Below, piece after piece: positions 27,092-35,468 of a stretch of 64,000 nt of DNA (position 1 is the first letter of the stretch; every line of letters begins with the position of its first letter). Made by a program: the position numbers and the translations under genes. The notes below the pieces were generated by a model that made no database searches, was not told the origin of the DNA, and saw only the letters and a list, made by a program, of their open reading frames with translations. The stretch is from Verrucomicrobiales bacterium (GTDB taxonomy: Bacteria; Verrucomicrobiota; Verrucomicrobiia; Limisphaerales; J093): NCBI GenBank assembly GCA_015075445.1, contig JABTUJ010000016.1:1-64000 (forward strand), given 5' to 3'.

Positions 27092-28666
27092 CTAAGGAGC
27101 GGGGTTGTCGGTGCGGCGTGGGCGGAGGTCGAAGCAGGTCATTTCGGAGGCGTTCCGGAGGAGGAGGCGGCCGTGGGCGAGGGCGGGGACGTTCCAGGTT
27201 TTGCCTTTGAGGGCCGGGAGTCTGTGTTTCTCGTTAAAGGCGCGCGGGGTGGCTTCGACGAGGGCGAGTTCGCCGTCACCGGCGAGGACGAACAGGTGGC
27301 CCTGGGCGAGGAGGAGCTGGCCGTACTGGTAACGGCCGTCGCGCCAGACGCGGGCGCCGGAGTCGGCGTTGACGCAGGCAAGGACGCCTTCGTCGAGGCC
27401 GTAGAAGTGGCCCTGCCAGAAGACGGAGGGGTTGAACTTGTTTTTCAGGTTGCGGTTGCGCCAGAGGGTGTCGGCTTCAAAGGCGTTGCCGAGGGCGCGG
27501 ATTTCGAGGAGGGCCGCGCCGACGCCGTAGCCGGCGGAGATCATGAGCTGGTTGGTGCCGGCGAGGACGGGCATGGCGATGGCGTTGTTGTAGGGGACTT
27601 CCCAGCGGTAGTCCCAGAGGACGGCGCGGGTGTCGGGGTCCAGGCCGAGGACGCGGCGGGCGGTGGTGAGGAGGAGCTGGGGGCGACCGGCGAGTTCGAC
27701 GAGCGCGGGGGAGGCATAGGCCATGGTGTCGCTGAGGGTGGCCCAAACGCGGTCGCCGGTGAGGGTGTCATAGGCGACGACGGCCTGTTCGTTGGCGCCC
27801 TGGCCGCTGAGGACGATGACGCTACGACCGAGGATGAGGGGTGAGCAGGCGAGGCCGTAAGGGAGGTTCTGAGCGCCGGTTTCGTCGAGGAGGTTGCGGC
27901 GCCAGAGGACGGTGCCGAGCGAGGCGCTGAGACAGCGGAGTTCGCCGGCGGCGCCGAGGCTGTAGACGAAACCGTCGTGATAGGTCGGGGTGGCGCGGGG
28001 GCCGTCGCCGCCCATCCACTCGCTGAAGCGGGCTTCGTAGCTCGAGGTCCAGACCTCGCGGCCGGTATCGAGCTCATAGGCGACGACGATTTCGCGGTCG
28101 CGACGCTGTTCGATGGTGAAGGCGAGGCCTTCGGCGACGACGAAGGAGGCATAGCCGCCGCCGCAGGGCTGGCGCCAGAGGCGGGGCGGACCGTCGATGG
28201 GCCAGTCGGTGAGGATGGGGCGTTCGTCGTAGTGACCGTCGCGACGGGGCCCGCGGAAGTCGGTCCAGTAGGCGGGAAGCTGGGCGGGCGACACGCTGGA
28301 TGCCTGCGCGGCGAGGTTGGTGGAGGGTGCGCGGGCGGAGTCTTCGGCGCGGCGGAGGCGTCGGTCTTCCTCGAGGGCGAGGTAATCCGGACCGCTGCGG
28401 TGGCGGACGATGGAGGGACGATCGCCGCCCTTGAATTCGAGGTCGAGGAGGTCGAGGCCGATGGCGGCGAAGAGGAGGAGGGCGAGGTAGGGGATGAGCC
28501 AGAAGCCGGTGAAGATGCTGATGAAGATCTTGCGGCCGCGGGTGCGCTCGAAGTCGGTCCAGACGAGCAGGAGGCCGAGGGGCGGGAGGGCCAGGAGGAT
28601 CAGGCGCTCGAAGAAGGGCGTGCGGTACCAGGGGATTTCGAGCGTGCTGAGGGGGTCGTCAGCCAT
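27092..28666 (-). CDS. Membrane-anchored PQQ-type beta-propeller protein
   Basis: I start at MADDPLSTLEIPW (28666, 524 aa), 26 bp after the stop of the preceding gene; a longer frame would overlap that gene. Two hydrophobic segments (RLILLALPPLGLLLVW and GFWLIPYLALLLFAAIG) anchor the N-terminus. The remainder is a propeller introduced by YWTDFRGPRRDGHY, a motif of PQQ-binding-like repeat proteins in this phylum, with blades such as VVAYELDTGREVWTSSYEA, VAYDTLTGDRVWATLSD and ACVNADSGARVWRDGRY. No PQQ-dehydrogenase catalytic residues are evident. It probably forms a two-gene unit with the 908-aa propeller protein upstream. The role is unknown; binding or assembly at the cell envelope is inferred. 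Confidence 0.8.
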   Translation of the reverse strand: MADDPLSTLEIPWYRTPFFERLILLALPPLGLLLVWTDFERTRGRKIFISIFTGFWLIPYLALLLFAAIGLDLLDLEFKGGDRPSIVRHRSGPDYLALEEDRRLRRAEDSARAPSTNLAAQASSVSPAQLPAYWTDFRGPRRDGHYDERPILTDWPIDGPPRLWRQPCGGGYASFVVAEGLAFTIEQRRDREIVVAYELDTGREVWTSSYEARFSEWMGGDGPRATPTYHDGFVYSLGAAGELRCLSASLGTVLWRRNLLDETGAQNLPYGLACSPLILGRSVIVLSGQGANEQAVVAYDTLTGDRVWATLSDTMAYASPALVELAGRPQLLLTTARRVLGLDPDTRAVLWDYRWEVPYNNAIAMPVLAGTNQLMISAGYGVGAALLEIRALGNAFEADTLWRNRNLKNKFNPSVFWQGHFYGLDEGVLACVNADSGARVWRDGRYQYGQLLLAQGHLFVLAGDGELALVEATPRAFNEKHRLPALKGKTWNVPALAHGRLLLRNASEMTCFDLRPRRTDNPAP

Positions 28667-28692
28667 GGGGTGGGGTCGTGACAGGACGCGCG

Positions 28693-31419
28693 TTACGGTT
28701 TCGGGACCGGCGCGGGGGCGGGTTCCGCTTCGAGCCACCACGCCAATTTGAGGACGTGATACAGGTCGGCGCGGCACCAGGGCAAGTCAACTCGCCGGGC
28801 CAATTCGGCGGCAGGGGCGGGTGGGAGCCAGCGGAGGACGCGGAAGGCGCCGAGGGCGAAGTCGGGCGGGTCGACGAAGTTCTCGCCGAAGTGGATCTGG
28901 CGCTCCTCGCCGATGAGCCACCAGGTGGGACAGAGCTGGCGGAAGGTGGTCCAGACGGTGGCCACGGCGTCGGGGGCGGCGGTTTGGAGGCGGGTAGCGA
29001 CGGCGGGGGTGAGGTCGCGGAAGAGGGCGATCTTGTGGCGGTGCGGGACGATCTTGAAGGAGAGGGCGTCGCCGGAGCCGATGAAGGGGTCGAGCTGGCG
29101 CGTGTCCTGGAAGCGGGTGAGGGTGCCTTCGCGGGCGGCGCGGCGCCACCAGTTGACGAGCTCGGCGGTGGTGGTTTCGGCGAGGTTCCGGGCGGTTTCG
29201 GCGAGGGCGGGATCGTGGGCGGCGTGGGCGAGGTCGGCAAAGGCGAGGAGGGCGGCGAGGTAGCGATTGGCGTGGAGATCGCCGCGCGTGCCGTCGAGTC
29301 GCCAGCGGAGCTGCTGCCAGTCGGCGAAGCAGGCCTGGAGCTCGGGCCAGGCCGCGAGGACGCGTTCGCGTTCGCCCACGCGTTCGGCGCAGAGAACGAT
29401 GGCGGGCAGGTTGCCGAAGGGATGGGGCGGGCGGTCGTGGCCGAGGCGGGCGAGCTGGTCGGGGGCGACCGGGAAGACTTCGCGGCGTTTGCCATCGTTC
29501 AGCGGGTAAACGGTGCGGGAGCTGAAAGGGGGGTGTTGTTCCCACTCGCGGGAGAGCCAGGTCCGGAGGCGGGCCTGGAGGGTGGGATCAAGGTGAGGAT
29601 AGGCCCAGGCGAGGGCTTCGAAGGTCTCGCCGCTGTGGGTGAAGAAGAATTCGCGACCGGCGAGGCCGGGTTCAACGAGAAGGGGCGCCCAGCGATGGTC
29701 GAGGCATTCGGTAACGAGGTCGGCGAGGGTCCGGGCGGCTTGGGTGCGAGCCGGGCAAGCAGGAGGGTGGGGGCGAGAGGAGGCGGGGAGGGAACCGGCG
29801 CGGATCGATCGGGGCTGTTTCGGGGCGGGTTCGGTGGGGGAGGCAGGGGGACGGGCCGGCGAGGAGGCGGCTTCACCGGGAGGAGTTTGGGACTCGAGGC
29901 AGAGCACGCGGCTGCCGGTGATCCAGTAGAGGCGGGGACCGTCGACAGCGACGCCGCCGCGGGCGGGGCCGTGCCATTCGTTCCGCGCCCAGGCGGGGTT
30001 GGGGAAGCCGCCGTAGGAGTCGCGGTTACCGTGGAGCAGCGTGAGTTGGTGGGAATTGAGATCGAAGGCACTGAGGGTGCCCTGGTGGACGATGAGGGCG
30101 GTGCGATCGGCGACGACGAAGTTCTGGGATTCGTCGGCGGTGCCCCAGAAGGTGTTCCAGGGGGGCTGGGGACCGTGGGCGTGGAAGAGGGGTTCCAGCG
30201 CGAAAGGACCGGGCGGGAGGTCCAGGTTCAGGTGCTGGCTTGGGGGTGGTAGATCGGTGGGGTGCAAGTTGAGCAGGCCGAGGGCGACGAGCGGAGCGAC
30301 GCCGCGGTTCCAGTTGCCGTAAGCGCTGCGGTGGAAGACGAGGAGGCGGCCGTCGGCGGTGAGGGTGGGAGCGGTCCCGACGCCCTGGCATCCGGCGGCC
30401 CACAGGATGGGGGGAGGATCGAGGCTCTGACCGGTGGCGGCGTCGATAATGAAGAAGGTCTGGGCTTCGGGTTGTTCGCGGAGGGCGGCGGTGACGGCGG
30501 CTTGTTCGCGGGTCCAGAGTTCCGGGGTGCCGCGGGCGGCGTCGCTGCGGGTCCAGGCTTCGAGTTCGCGCCAGTCGCGATCGTTGGCGCCGGCGTGGCG
30601 GGCGAGGAGGGACCGGTCGCGGGCGATGCGGTCGGCCATGTTTCGGGTGGGGTTGGTGCGGACAACCACGAGGGTACGGCCGGGGGTCTCGACGATGACC
30701 GGGTAATAGTCCCGGGCGGTCTGGCCGTGCAGGGGAGCGGAGGCCCAGAGGGGGACGCCGGAGCGGAGATCAAAGGCGCGGACCACGAGATCTTCGGCGG
30801 TGACGATGAGGCGATGGCCGGCCAGGGCGGCGGTCTGGCGGATGGGGGCGCCGACGCGGTGATGCCAGCGGGGAGCGCCGGTGTTCAAGTCCCGGGCGAT
30901 GAGCCAGCCGCCGCGGGTGCCGACGCAGACGAGGTGTTCGGCGATGAGGGGGGAGGCGGAGCATCCGCCGGCGGAGGCGAGGTCGGGCTCGGCATCGAGT
31001 TGGACGGTCCAACGCGGGTGGCCGTTGGCGGTGTCGAGGGCGAAGAGGCCGCCGGTGGCATCGGCGGCGACGAGGACGTCCGGGGCAGTGGTGGGGGAAT
31101 GGAGGAAGGGGGTTGGGGAGGCGAAGCGCCAGAGGGGTTCGCCGGAGGTGGCGTCGAGGGCGTAGAGGTTGCCGTGGTGGGTGGCGATGAAGACGCGGCC
31201 CTGGGCGACGATGGGTTCGAGGGCGGTGCCGAGGCGTTCGTCGGCGAATTCGGCGGCCCAAGCCAGGCGATAGGGGGGCAGGAGGGGTGTGGGTGTGAAC
31301 CCGGTGCGTTGGGGGTTGCCGCGAAGGGTGGGCCAGTCCGCGAACGCCGCGGGAAGAGCGAGGACGGCGGCGAGGGCGAGGAAGGAGGAAAGTCTCCGCC
31401 GGCCGCGAAAGTGATTCAT
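28693..31419 (-). CDS. Secreted PQQ-type beta-propeller protein (908 aa)
   Basis: A signal peptide (RRRLSSFLALAAVLALPAAFA) precedes DWPTLRGNPQRTGFTPTPL, the opening of BamB-like/PQQ-repeat propellers. Blades include LYALDATSGEPLWRFAS, LFALDTANGHPRWTVQLD, LIARDLNTGAPRWHHRVG and VRAFDLRSGVPLWASAP within the first ~260 residues. The C-terminal ~400 residues are different, helical and Trp-rich (VNWWRRAAREGTLTRFQDTR), with no family I can name. It is upstream of and close to the second propeller gene and shares its DNA strand with the CBS and epimerase-like genes. The function is unknown. Long antisense open frames here are GC artefacts. Confidence 0.8.
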   Translation of the reverse strand: MNHFRGRRRLSSFLALAAVLALPAAFADWPTLRGNPQRTGFTPTPLLPPYRLAWAAEFADERLGTALEPIVAQGRVFIATHHGNLYALDATSGEPLWRFASPTPFLHSPTTAPDVLVAADATGGLFALDTANGHPRWTVQLDAEPDLASAGGCSASPLIAEHLVCVGTRGGWLIARDLNTGAPRWHHRVGAPIRQTAALAGHRLIVTAEDLVVRAFDLRSGVPLWASAPLHGQTARDYYPVIVETPGRTLVVVRTNPTRNMADRIARDRSLLARHAGANDRDWRELEAWTRSDAARGTPELWTREQAAVTAALREQPEAQTFFIIDAATGQSLDPPPILWAAGCQGVGTAPTLTADGRLLVFHRSAYGNWNRGVAPLVALGLLNLHPTDLPPPSQHLNLDLPPGPFALEPLFHAHGPQPPWNTFWGTADESQNFVVADRTALIVHQGTLSAFDLNSHQLTLLHGNRDSYGGFPNPAWARNEWHGPARGGVAVDGPRLYWITGSRVLCLESQTPPGEAASSPARPPASPTEPAPKQPRSIRAGSLPASSRPHPPACPARTQAARTLADLVTECLDHRWAPLLVEPGLAGREFFFTHSGETFEALAWAYPHLDPTLQARLRTWLSREWEQHPPFSSRTVYPLNDGKRREVFPVAPDQLARLGHDRPPHPFGNLPAIVLCAERVGERERVLAAWPELQACFADWQQLRWRLDGTRGDLHANRYLAALLAFADLAHAAHDPALAETARNLAETTTAELVNWWRRAAREGTLTRFQDTRQLDPFIGSGDALSFKIVPHRHKIALFRDLTPAVATRLQTAAPDAVATVWTTFRQLCPTWWLIGEERQIHFGENFVDPPDFALGAFRVLRWLPPAPAAELARRVDLPWCRADLYHVLKLAWWLEAEPAPAPVPKP

Positions 31420-31429
31420 GGTCGGGGGT

Positions 31430-31879
31430 TCATGCAGGGTAGCCGCCGGCGATGTAGGCCTGGAGCTGGTCGATTTCGGATTTCTGGGCGCGGATGATCC
31501 AGTTGACGAGGTCGCCGATGGAGACGATGCCGACGACCTTGTCGCCCTCCATGACGGGGAGGTGGCGGACGCGTTTTGAGCTCATGAGCTCCATGCACTC
31601 GCTGACGGTGGTCTGGCGGGTGGCCTGGTGGACGACGGGGGTGAGGATTTCGCGCACGGGGGTGGTGCGGGAGTTCTTGCCGAGGAGGGCGACTTTGCGG
31701 GTGTAATCGCGCTCGGAAACGATGCCGACGAGGCGATTGTCTTCCATCACGAGCAGCGCGCCGACGTTCCTGTCGGCCATCTCGCGGATGGCGTCGAAGA
31801 CGGTGGCGTCGGGTGTGACGGCCCAGACGGCGTGGCCCTTGTGTTTGAGGATGGCGTCGACGGTGACGAGGGCTTCCAT
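31430..31879 (-). CDS. Two-CBS-domain protein
   Basis: A 149-aa cytoplasmic protein made of a CBS pair. The first repeat is VTPDATVFDAIREMADRNVG followed by ALLVMEDNRLVGIVSERDYT; the second is TTVSECMELMSSKRVRHLPV followed by MEGDKVVGIVSIGDLVNW. CBS pairs bind adenosine nucleotides and act as energy or redox sensors. I chose the ATG at 31879 because the frame upstream of it is a low-complexity Pro/Ser read-through of the epimerase-like gene. It begins 10 bp after that gene's stop, so the two are likely co-transcribed. Confidence 0.9.
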   Translation of the reverse strand: MEALVTVDAILKHKGHAVWAVTPDATVFDAIREMADRNVGALLVMEDNRLVGIVSERDYTRKVALLGKNSRTTPVREILTPVVHQATRQTTVSECMELMSSKRVRHLPVMEGDKVVGIVSIGDLVNWIIRAQKSEIDQLQAYIAGGYPA

Positions 31880-31889
31880 GGGGGTGGGG

Positions 31890-32996
31890 CTAGGTTTTGA
31901 GGCCCAGGCCGATGACCTCTTTGCAGTAGCGGAGGCTGCGTTCGAGTTCGGCCTGCTGATAGGACTGCTCGGCCTGGCGGCGGTCCTGACCCTCGGCGGG
32001 ACGGAAGGGGGGAACGGGTTTGCCGGCCTTGGCGAGGGCGGTGAAGGGGGCGAAATCGGCGGCGCGGGCCTGGGGCCAGACGTCCCAGAACTCGGGTTTG
32101 AGGTAGGGGAACTCGAGGTTGAAGCCGGAGATGATCTCGGCGTGGACGGCGATGCCGGGGCAGAGTTCGGCGAGTTTGGCAAAGAAGGCGCGGGCGTCGT
32201 TGCAGCCTTCGCCGATGGCGGTCCAGGCGACGCGGGCGCCGTGCTCGGTTTCCCAGATCATCGAATCGCGGATGTGGGTGCAGGCGACATAGGGGGCGAG
32301 CTTGGTGAGGCTGTCGATGGGGTCTTCGAGGGTCCAGGTGACGTTGCCGGAGTCGAAGGTGACGCCGACATAGTCTTTGCCGGCGGCCTCGATGAGGGTG
32401 ATGAGTTCCCAGGCCTGCATGTCGCCGGCGTGGTTTTCGATGGCGATCTTGACGCCGGCATCGAGGGCGCGGGTGCGGACGGCGCGGCAGACGTTGACGG
32501 TGTCCTCGATGCGACGTTCGATGCCGCCGTCGGTCTGGCGGTCTTCGCGGGTACCGAGGACGCAGCGGAAGACGGGGGACCCGAGGGCCTGGGCGAGGCG
32601 GAGGCCGAGGGCGAGGTGTTCCTCGGCGGTGCCCCAGGTGTTGCGAAAGGCTTTGGAGGTGGGGCAGATGCTCCAGGAACCCAGGAGGAGATCGATCCCG
32701 CGGTCCTGGGCCCGGGCGCGGAGGTCGCGGAGGTAAGGCTGCTCGAAGCTCTCGAGGGCGTCGAGGTTGGTGATGAAGAGGGAGTCGAGGTGCTGGGAGG
32801 CGGCGTATTCGATGAGGCGGTCGGCCTTCCAGCCGAAGGCGCGGAGCGAGAAGTTGTCGAAGCCCAGGCGGGTCTTGTTTGGCTTGGGCGGGGGGGTCTG
32901 GCTGAGGGCGGTCGAACCGAGCAGGGCGGAGGCACCGGCGGCGGTGACGGTGTGGAGGAAATCGCGACGGCTCGGGAGTGTCGTGGTCTTATTCAT
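31890..32996 (-). CDS. Tat-exported TIM-barrel epimerase/isomerase-like protein
   Basis: A 368-aa protein with a twin-arginine leader (SRRDFLHTVTAAGASALLG) ending near ALSQ. The barrel belongs to the xylose-isomerase-like superfamily: KIAIENHAGDMQAWEL (Glu), YVGVTFDSGNVTWTLEDP (Asp), YVACTHIRDSMIWE (His) and GIAVHAEIISGF (Glu) are the metal-site blocks. Such exported epimerase-like proteins are abundant in Verrucomicrobia and planctomycetes and are assumed to act on sugars outside the cytoplasm. The CBS gene follows by 10 bp. The substrate is unknown. Confidence 0.85.
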   Translation of the reverse strand: MNKTTTLPSRRDFLHTVTAAGASALLGSTALSQTPPPKPNKTRLGFDNFSLRAFGWKADRLIEYAASQHLDSLFITNLDALESFEQPYLRDLRARAQDRGIDLLLGSWSICPTSKAFRNTWGTAEEHLALGLRLAQALGSPVFRCVLGTREDRQTDGGIERRIEDTVNVCRAVRTRALDAGVKIAIENHAGDMQAWELITLIEAAGKDYVGVTFDSGNVTWTLEDPIDSLTKLAPYVACTHIRDSMIWETEHGARVAWTAIGEGCNDARAFFAKLAELCPGIAVHAEIISGFNLEFPYLKPEFWDVWPQARAADFAPFTALAKAGKPVPPFRPAEGQDRRQAEQSYQQAELERSLRYCKEVIGLGLKT

Positions 32997-33080
32997 GGCA
33001 AAAGCATGGGTCTTTTCTGCCGCAGGATGGGCGGGCGCGCAAGCGGGATGAGAGGGGGGAGGGCGGAAGGCGTGGGAGGG

Positions 33081-33467
33081 TTAATCGACGCGGAGGGCTT
33101 GTTCGAGGACTTGGTCGAGGTGGCCGAGGAGGGCGCCTTCGCTGACGACGAGGGTGGCGCCGGCGTTCTGGGCCTGGGTGGTGGCCTGGGCGGCTTGTTT
33201 GGGTTGGGGCAGGCCGGTGTAGGCGACGATGGGGATGTGCTGCGTTTCGGGGGCGGCGCGGAGGCCGCGGATGATGGTGGCGACGCGGTCGGTGAGGGCG
33301 CCGAGTTCGAGGAGGACGACGAGGGGAGTTTCCTGGGCGGCCTGTTCCTGGAAGGTGGCCAGATCGGTGACGACGAGGGTCCGGTAATCGAGATCGCTCA
33401 TGCGGTTGAGCAACTGATTGCCGGTCAGGAGGTTTTCATAGAAGATGAGCGCCAGCGCCTTCGTCAT
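33081..33467 (-). CDS. Degenerate receiver-like protein
   Basis: A 128-aa single-domain protein with a response-regulator-like fold. The start is MTKALALIFYENLLTG at 33467. The beta-3 block PLVVLLELGALTD has Glu where the phosphoacceptor Asp is expected. The beta-4 block IPIVAYTGLPQPKQA and the end GATLVVSEGALLGHLDQVLE lack the conserved Lys. It is therefore likely phosphorylation-independent, possibly locked in an active-like state. It is divergent from the sigma-factor gene, with 53 bp between the two starts, so the two may share control. A longer frame starting at 33503 is possible but would nearly abut that gene. Confidence 0.6.
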   Translation of the reverse strand: MTKALALIFYENLLTGNQLLNRMSDLDYRTLVVTDLATFQEQAAQETPLVVLLELGALTDRVATIIRGLRAAPETQHIPIVAYTGLPQPKQAAQATTQAQNAGATLVVSEGALLGHLDQVLEQALRVD

Positions 33468-33520
33468 GGCGAAAACGGTGAAACAGCCGGTCTGCAAAAG
33501 CAAAGCCTTTTGCCCGTTCG

Positions 33521-34144
33521 ATGTCTGAGGCCGAGTCCATCCTGGTGGCGCGGTGCCGCGCGGGGGAAGCCGCCGCGTGGGACGAGCTGTTTGACCAGCA
33601 ATACAACCCGGTGGGGCGGTTTCTGTATCAGCTCTGCCCGGAGCTGACGCCGGAGGACGTCGAGGATTTGTGCCAGGAGGTGTTCCTGTCGGCGGTGCGG
33701 AACCTGGCGGCGTTTCAAGGGCGGAGCGCGTTGCAGACGTGGCTGTTTCGCATCGCCATGAACAAGGCGCGGGATTGGATCGAGAAGCGCCATGCCGCCA
33801 AGCGGGGCGGCGGGCGGGCGCCGATCTCCCTGGACGCGCCGGACCCGGAGAGCGGGCGCCCGGTGGACCAGCCGGGCGAGGTGGAACGACCCGACGAAGC
33901 GCTGGACCGCCTGGAAGAGGGCCGGCAATTGCGGGCGGCGCTGGATCGGCTGGGCGATCCGTGTCGGGAGCTGATTGAGCTGCGGTACTTTGGCGACTTG
34001 AGCCATGCCGAACTGGCGCGCGAACTGGGGATCAGCGTGAAGGCGGCGGGGTCGCGGCTGCACACGTGTCTGGGCCGGCTGGCCGAGGTGTATCGGGGCA
34101 CGTTGCCGGTCGGGGAGGGAGGGCCGATTCCGTCTAACCATTGA
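33521..34144 (+). CDS. ECF-type RNA polymerase sigma factor
   Basis: A 207-aa sigma-70 family protein. Region 2 is recognisable in LFDQQYNPVGRFLYQLCPEL, DVEDLCQEVFLSAVRN and ALQTWLFRIAMNKARDWIEK. Region 4 contains RELIELRYFGDLSHAELARE followed by LGISVKAAGSRLHTCLGRL, the helix-turn-helix that reads the -35 element. It is followed after 6 bp by a gene for a single-span membrane protein, the usual place of an anti-sigma factor, although that protein lacks a recognisable zinc-binding anti-sigma domain. Confidence 0.93.
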   Translation: MSEAESILVARCRAGEAAAWDELFDQQYNPVGRFLYQLCPELTPEDVEDLCQEVFLSAVRNLAAFQGRSALQTWLFRIAMNKARDWIEKRHAAKRGGGRAPISLDAPDPESGRPVDQPGEVERPDEALDRLEEGRQLRAALDRLGDPCRELIELRYFGDLSHAELARELGISVKAAGSRLHTCLGRLAEVYRGTLPVGEGGPIPSNH

Positions 34145-34150
34145 ACCGTC

Positions 34151-35242
34151 ATGAATGACGAGCATCGCCAACGGATGGAAGCCGTGCTTACGGCGTACGC
34201 GGCGCAGCGGCGCCGGGCGCTGGGGAGCCCGCTCGCGATGTCCGGCCACGTGCGGTCCCGGCTGCAGCGGGAGGTTGAGCGTGCGGCGCGCTTGGGTCGG
34301 GCGGCCGGGGTAGTGAGCGGCTGGAATTGGCTGGGGATGTTCCGCCGGCCGTGGGTCTGGGCGACGATGGTGGTGGCGCTCGTCGGGGTCGGGGCGTGGT
34401 GGTGGCGGGCGAACGAAGTGCGCTTCGAGGTGGCGGCCACGCCTTCGGTCCCCGCAGAGCCGGGGATTCTCATGGAGGAATTGAGGGGTCCCGCGAGGAC
34501 GCCGGCTCCGGCGGTGACGTTGGCGGCGGGTACCAGCGATGCACCGGCCTCTCCCACGCGAGCGGCGGGAACTCCGGGTTCGCCCCGCGCGGATGCGGCG
34601 CGTCTGGGTGCGGGTGAGCCGACGGCGCTGTCAGCAGCGACGCCGGTAGCCCCATCGGTTCTATCGCCAGCAGCCAAGCCCACGGGTGCAGCCTACCGGT
34701 TTGGGGTACCGGAATCGGCGGTGCGGGTGCATTTCAGCCAGCGGGCTGCAGGGCCGACGTTGCCGGCGCTGAATTCGTTTCGGTTCGAGCAAACGGGGCG
34801 GGAGCTGCAGATCGTGGACGAGGACGGCTCGGTGTACCGTGCGGAACTGGCGGTGCCGGAGACGCCGACGACGACGCTGACCCAGGCACCGCTCCCGCGA
34901 TCGGCGCCGACGAGCCCGGTGCCGGCCAGGGAGTCGTTGCGGGTGACGCGGTCGGTCAAGGTGCAGGAGCGGGAACGTGAGGCAAGCGCGGGCCTGCCGG
35001 TGCCGCCGGTGGTGGGGGTGACGGCGCTGGGGACGAATCGGGGCCTGCAACAGCAGGTGCGGGTGACCGGGAATCTGCTGGTGACCAATTTCGTGGGGGC
35101 GCCGGTGCTCGAGCGGCAGGCGGGACTGTTGACGAATCAGGCAGCACTGCAGTTCCTGTTCAGCAACGCCCGGTTCGAGGGGCAGGTGACGGTGGGGGCG
35201 ACGAACCAGTTTCCGCTGGTCGCAGTGCCGAGGGAGCCGTAG
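34151..35242 (+). CDS. Single-span membrane protein, possible anti-sigma partner
   Basis: A 363-aa protein with a cytoplasmic ~60-residue basic helical N-terminus, one membrane segment (VWATMVVALVGVGAWWW) and a long Pro/Ala/Thr-rich extracytoplasmic part of low complexity. A short region (NSFRFEQTGRELQIVDEDGS) looks folded. It lies 6 bp after the ECF sigma gene, so co-expression is very likely, and an anti-sigma role is inferred from position and topology alone. No HxxxCxxC motif is present. Confidence 0.6.
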   Translation: MNDEHRQRMEAVLTAYAAQRRRALGSPLAMSGHVRSRLQREVERAARLGRAAGVVSGWNWLGMFRRPWVWATMVVALVGVGAWWWRANEVRFEVAATPSVPAEPGILMEELRGPARTPAPAVTLAAGTSDAPASPTRAAGTPGSPRADAARLGAGEPTALSAATPVAPSVLSPAAKPTGAAYRFGVPESAVRVHFSQRAAGPTLPALNSFRFEQTGRELQIVDEDGSVYRAELAVPETPTTTLTQAPLPRSAPTSPVPARESLRVTRSVKVQEREREASAGLPVPPVVGVTALGTNRGLQQQVRVTGNLLVTNFVGAPVLERQAGLLTNQAALQFLFSNARFEGQVTVGATNQFPLVAVPREP

Positions 35243-35260
35243 GGGCGAAGGGAAATAGGA

Positions 35261-35400
35261 AGTTCGAAGTTCAAAGCTCAAAGTTCAAAGCTCAAGGGAA
35301 GTTCCAGGATCCCAGGGCACCAATTCGGCCCACCATGACCGGCCTGTCACACAGTTCAGCGCAAGCGGCCTGTTCGTTGCGGACCTGCTCTGGGGCCATG
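35261..35400. repeat. Heptanucleotide array plus shared CGGACCTGC segment
   Basis: AAGTTCAAAGCTCAAAGTTC units with the CAAGGGAAGTTCCAGG tail run from 35261 to about 35309. At 35364-35400 there is a copy of the segment also found upstream of dnaE2 (22394-22430). This intergenic stretch separates the membrane-protein gene from the convergent lnt. Confidence 0.8.
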
Positions 35401-35468
35401 AACTGAGCACGATGCGCGCCTCTTCTGCCTTCTGCATTCTGCCTTCTGCATTCCGTGTCGTGCGCAGC

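Noticed and set aside
31880..32182. N-terminal extension of the CBS protein
   Set aside because: The ~100 upstream residues are Pro/Ser-rich and are the other-frame reading of the epimerase-like gene; the ATG at 31879 gives a normal CBS pair.
26285..33647. Very long open frames on the plus strand opposite the DUF1080, PQQ-propeller and epimerase-like genes
   Set aside because: They are Gly/Glu/Ala/Val-rich read-throughs of GC-rich antisense codons with no motifs, while the minus strand encodes recognisable families.
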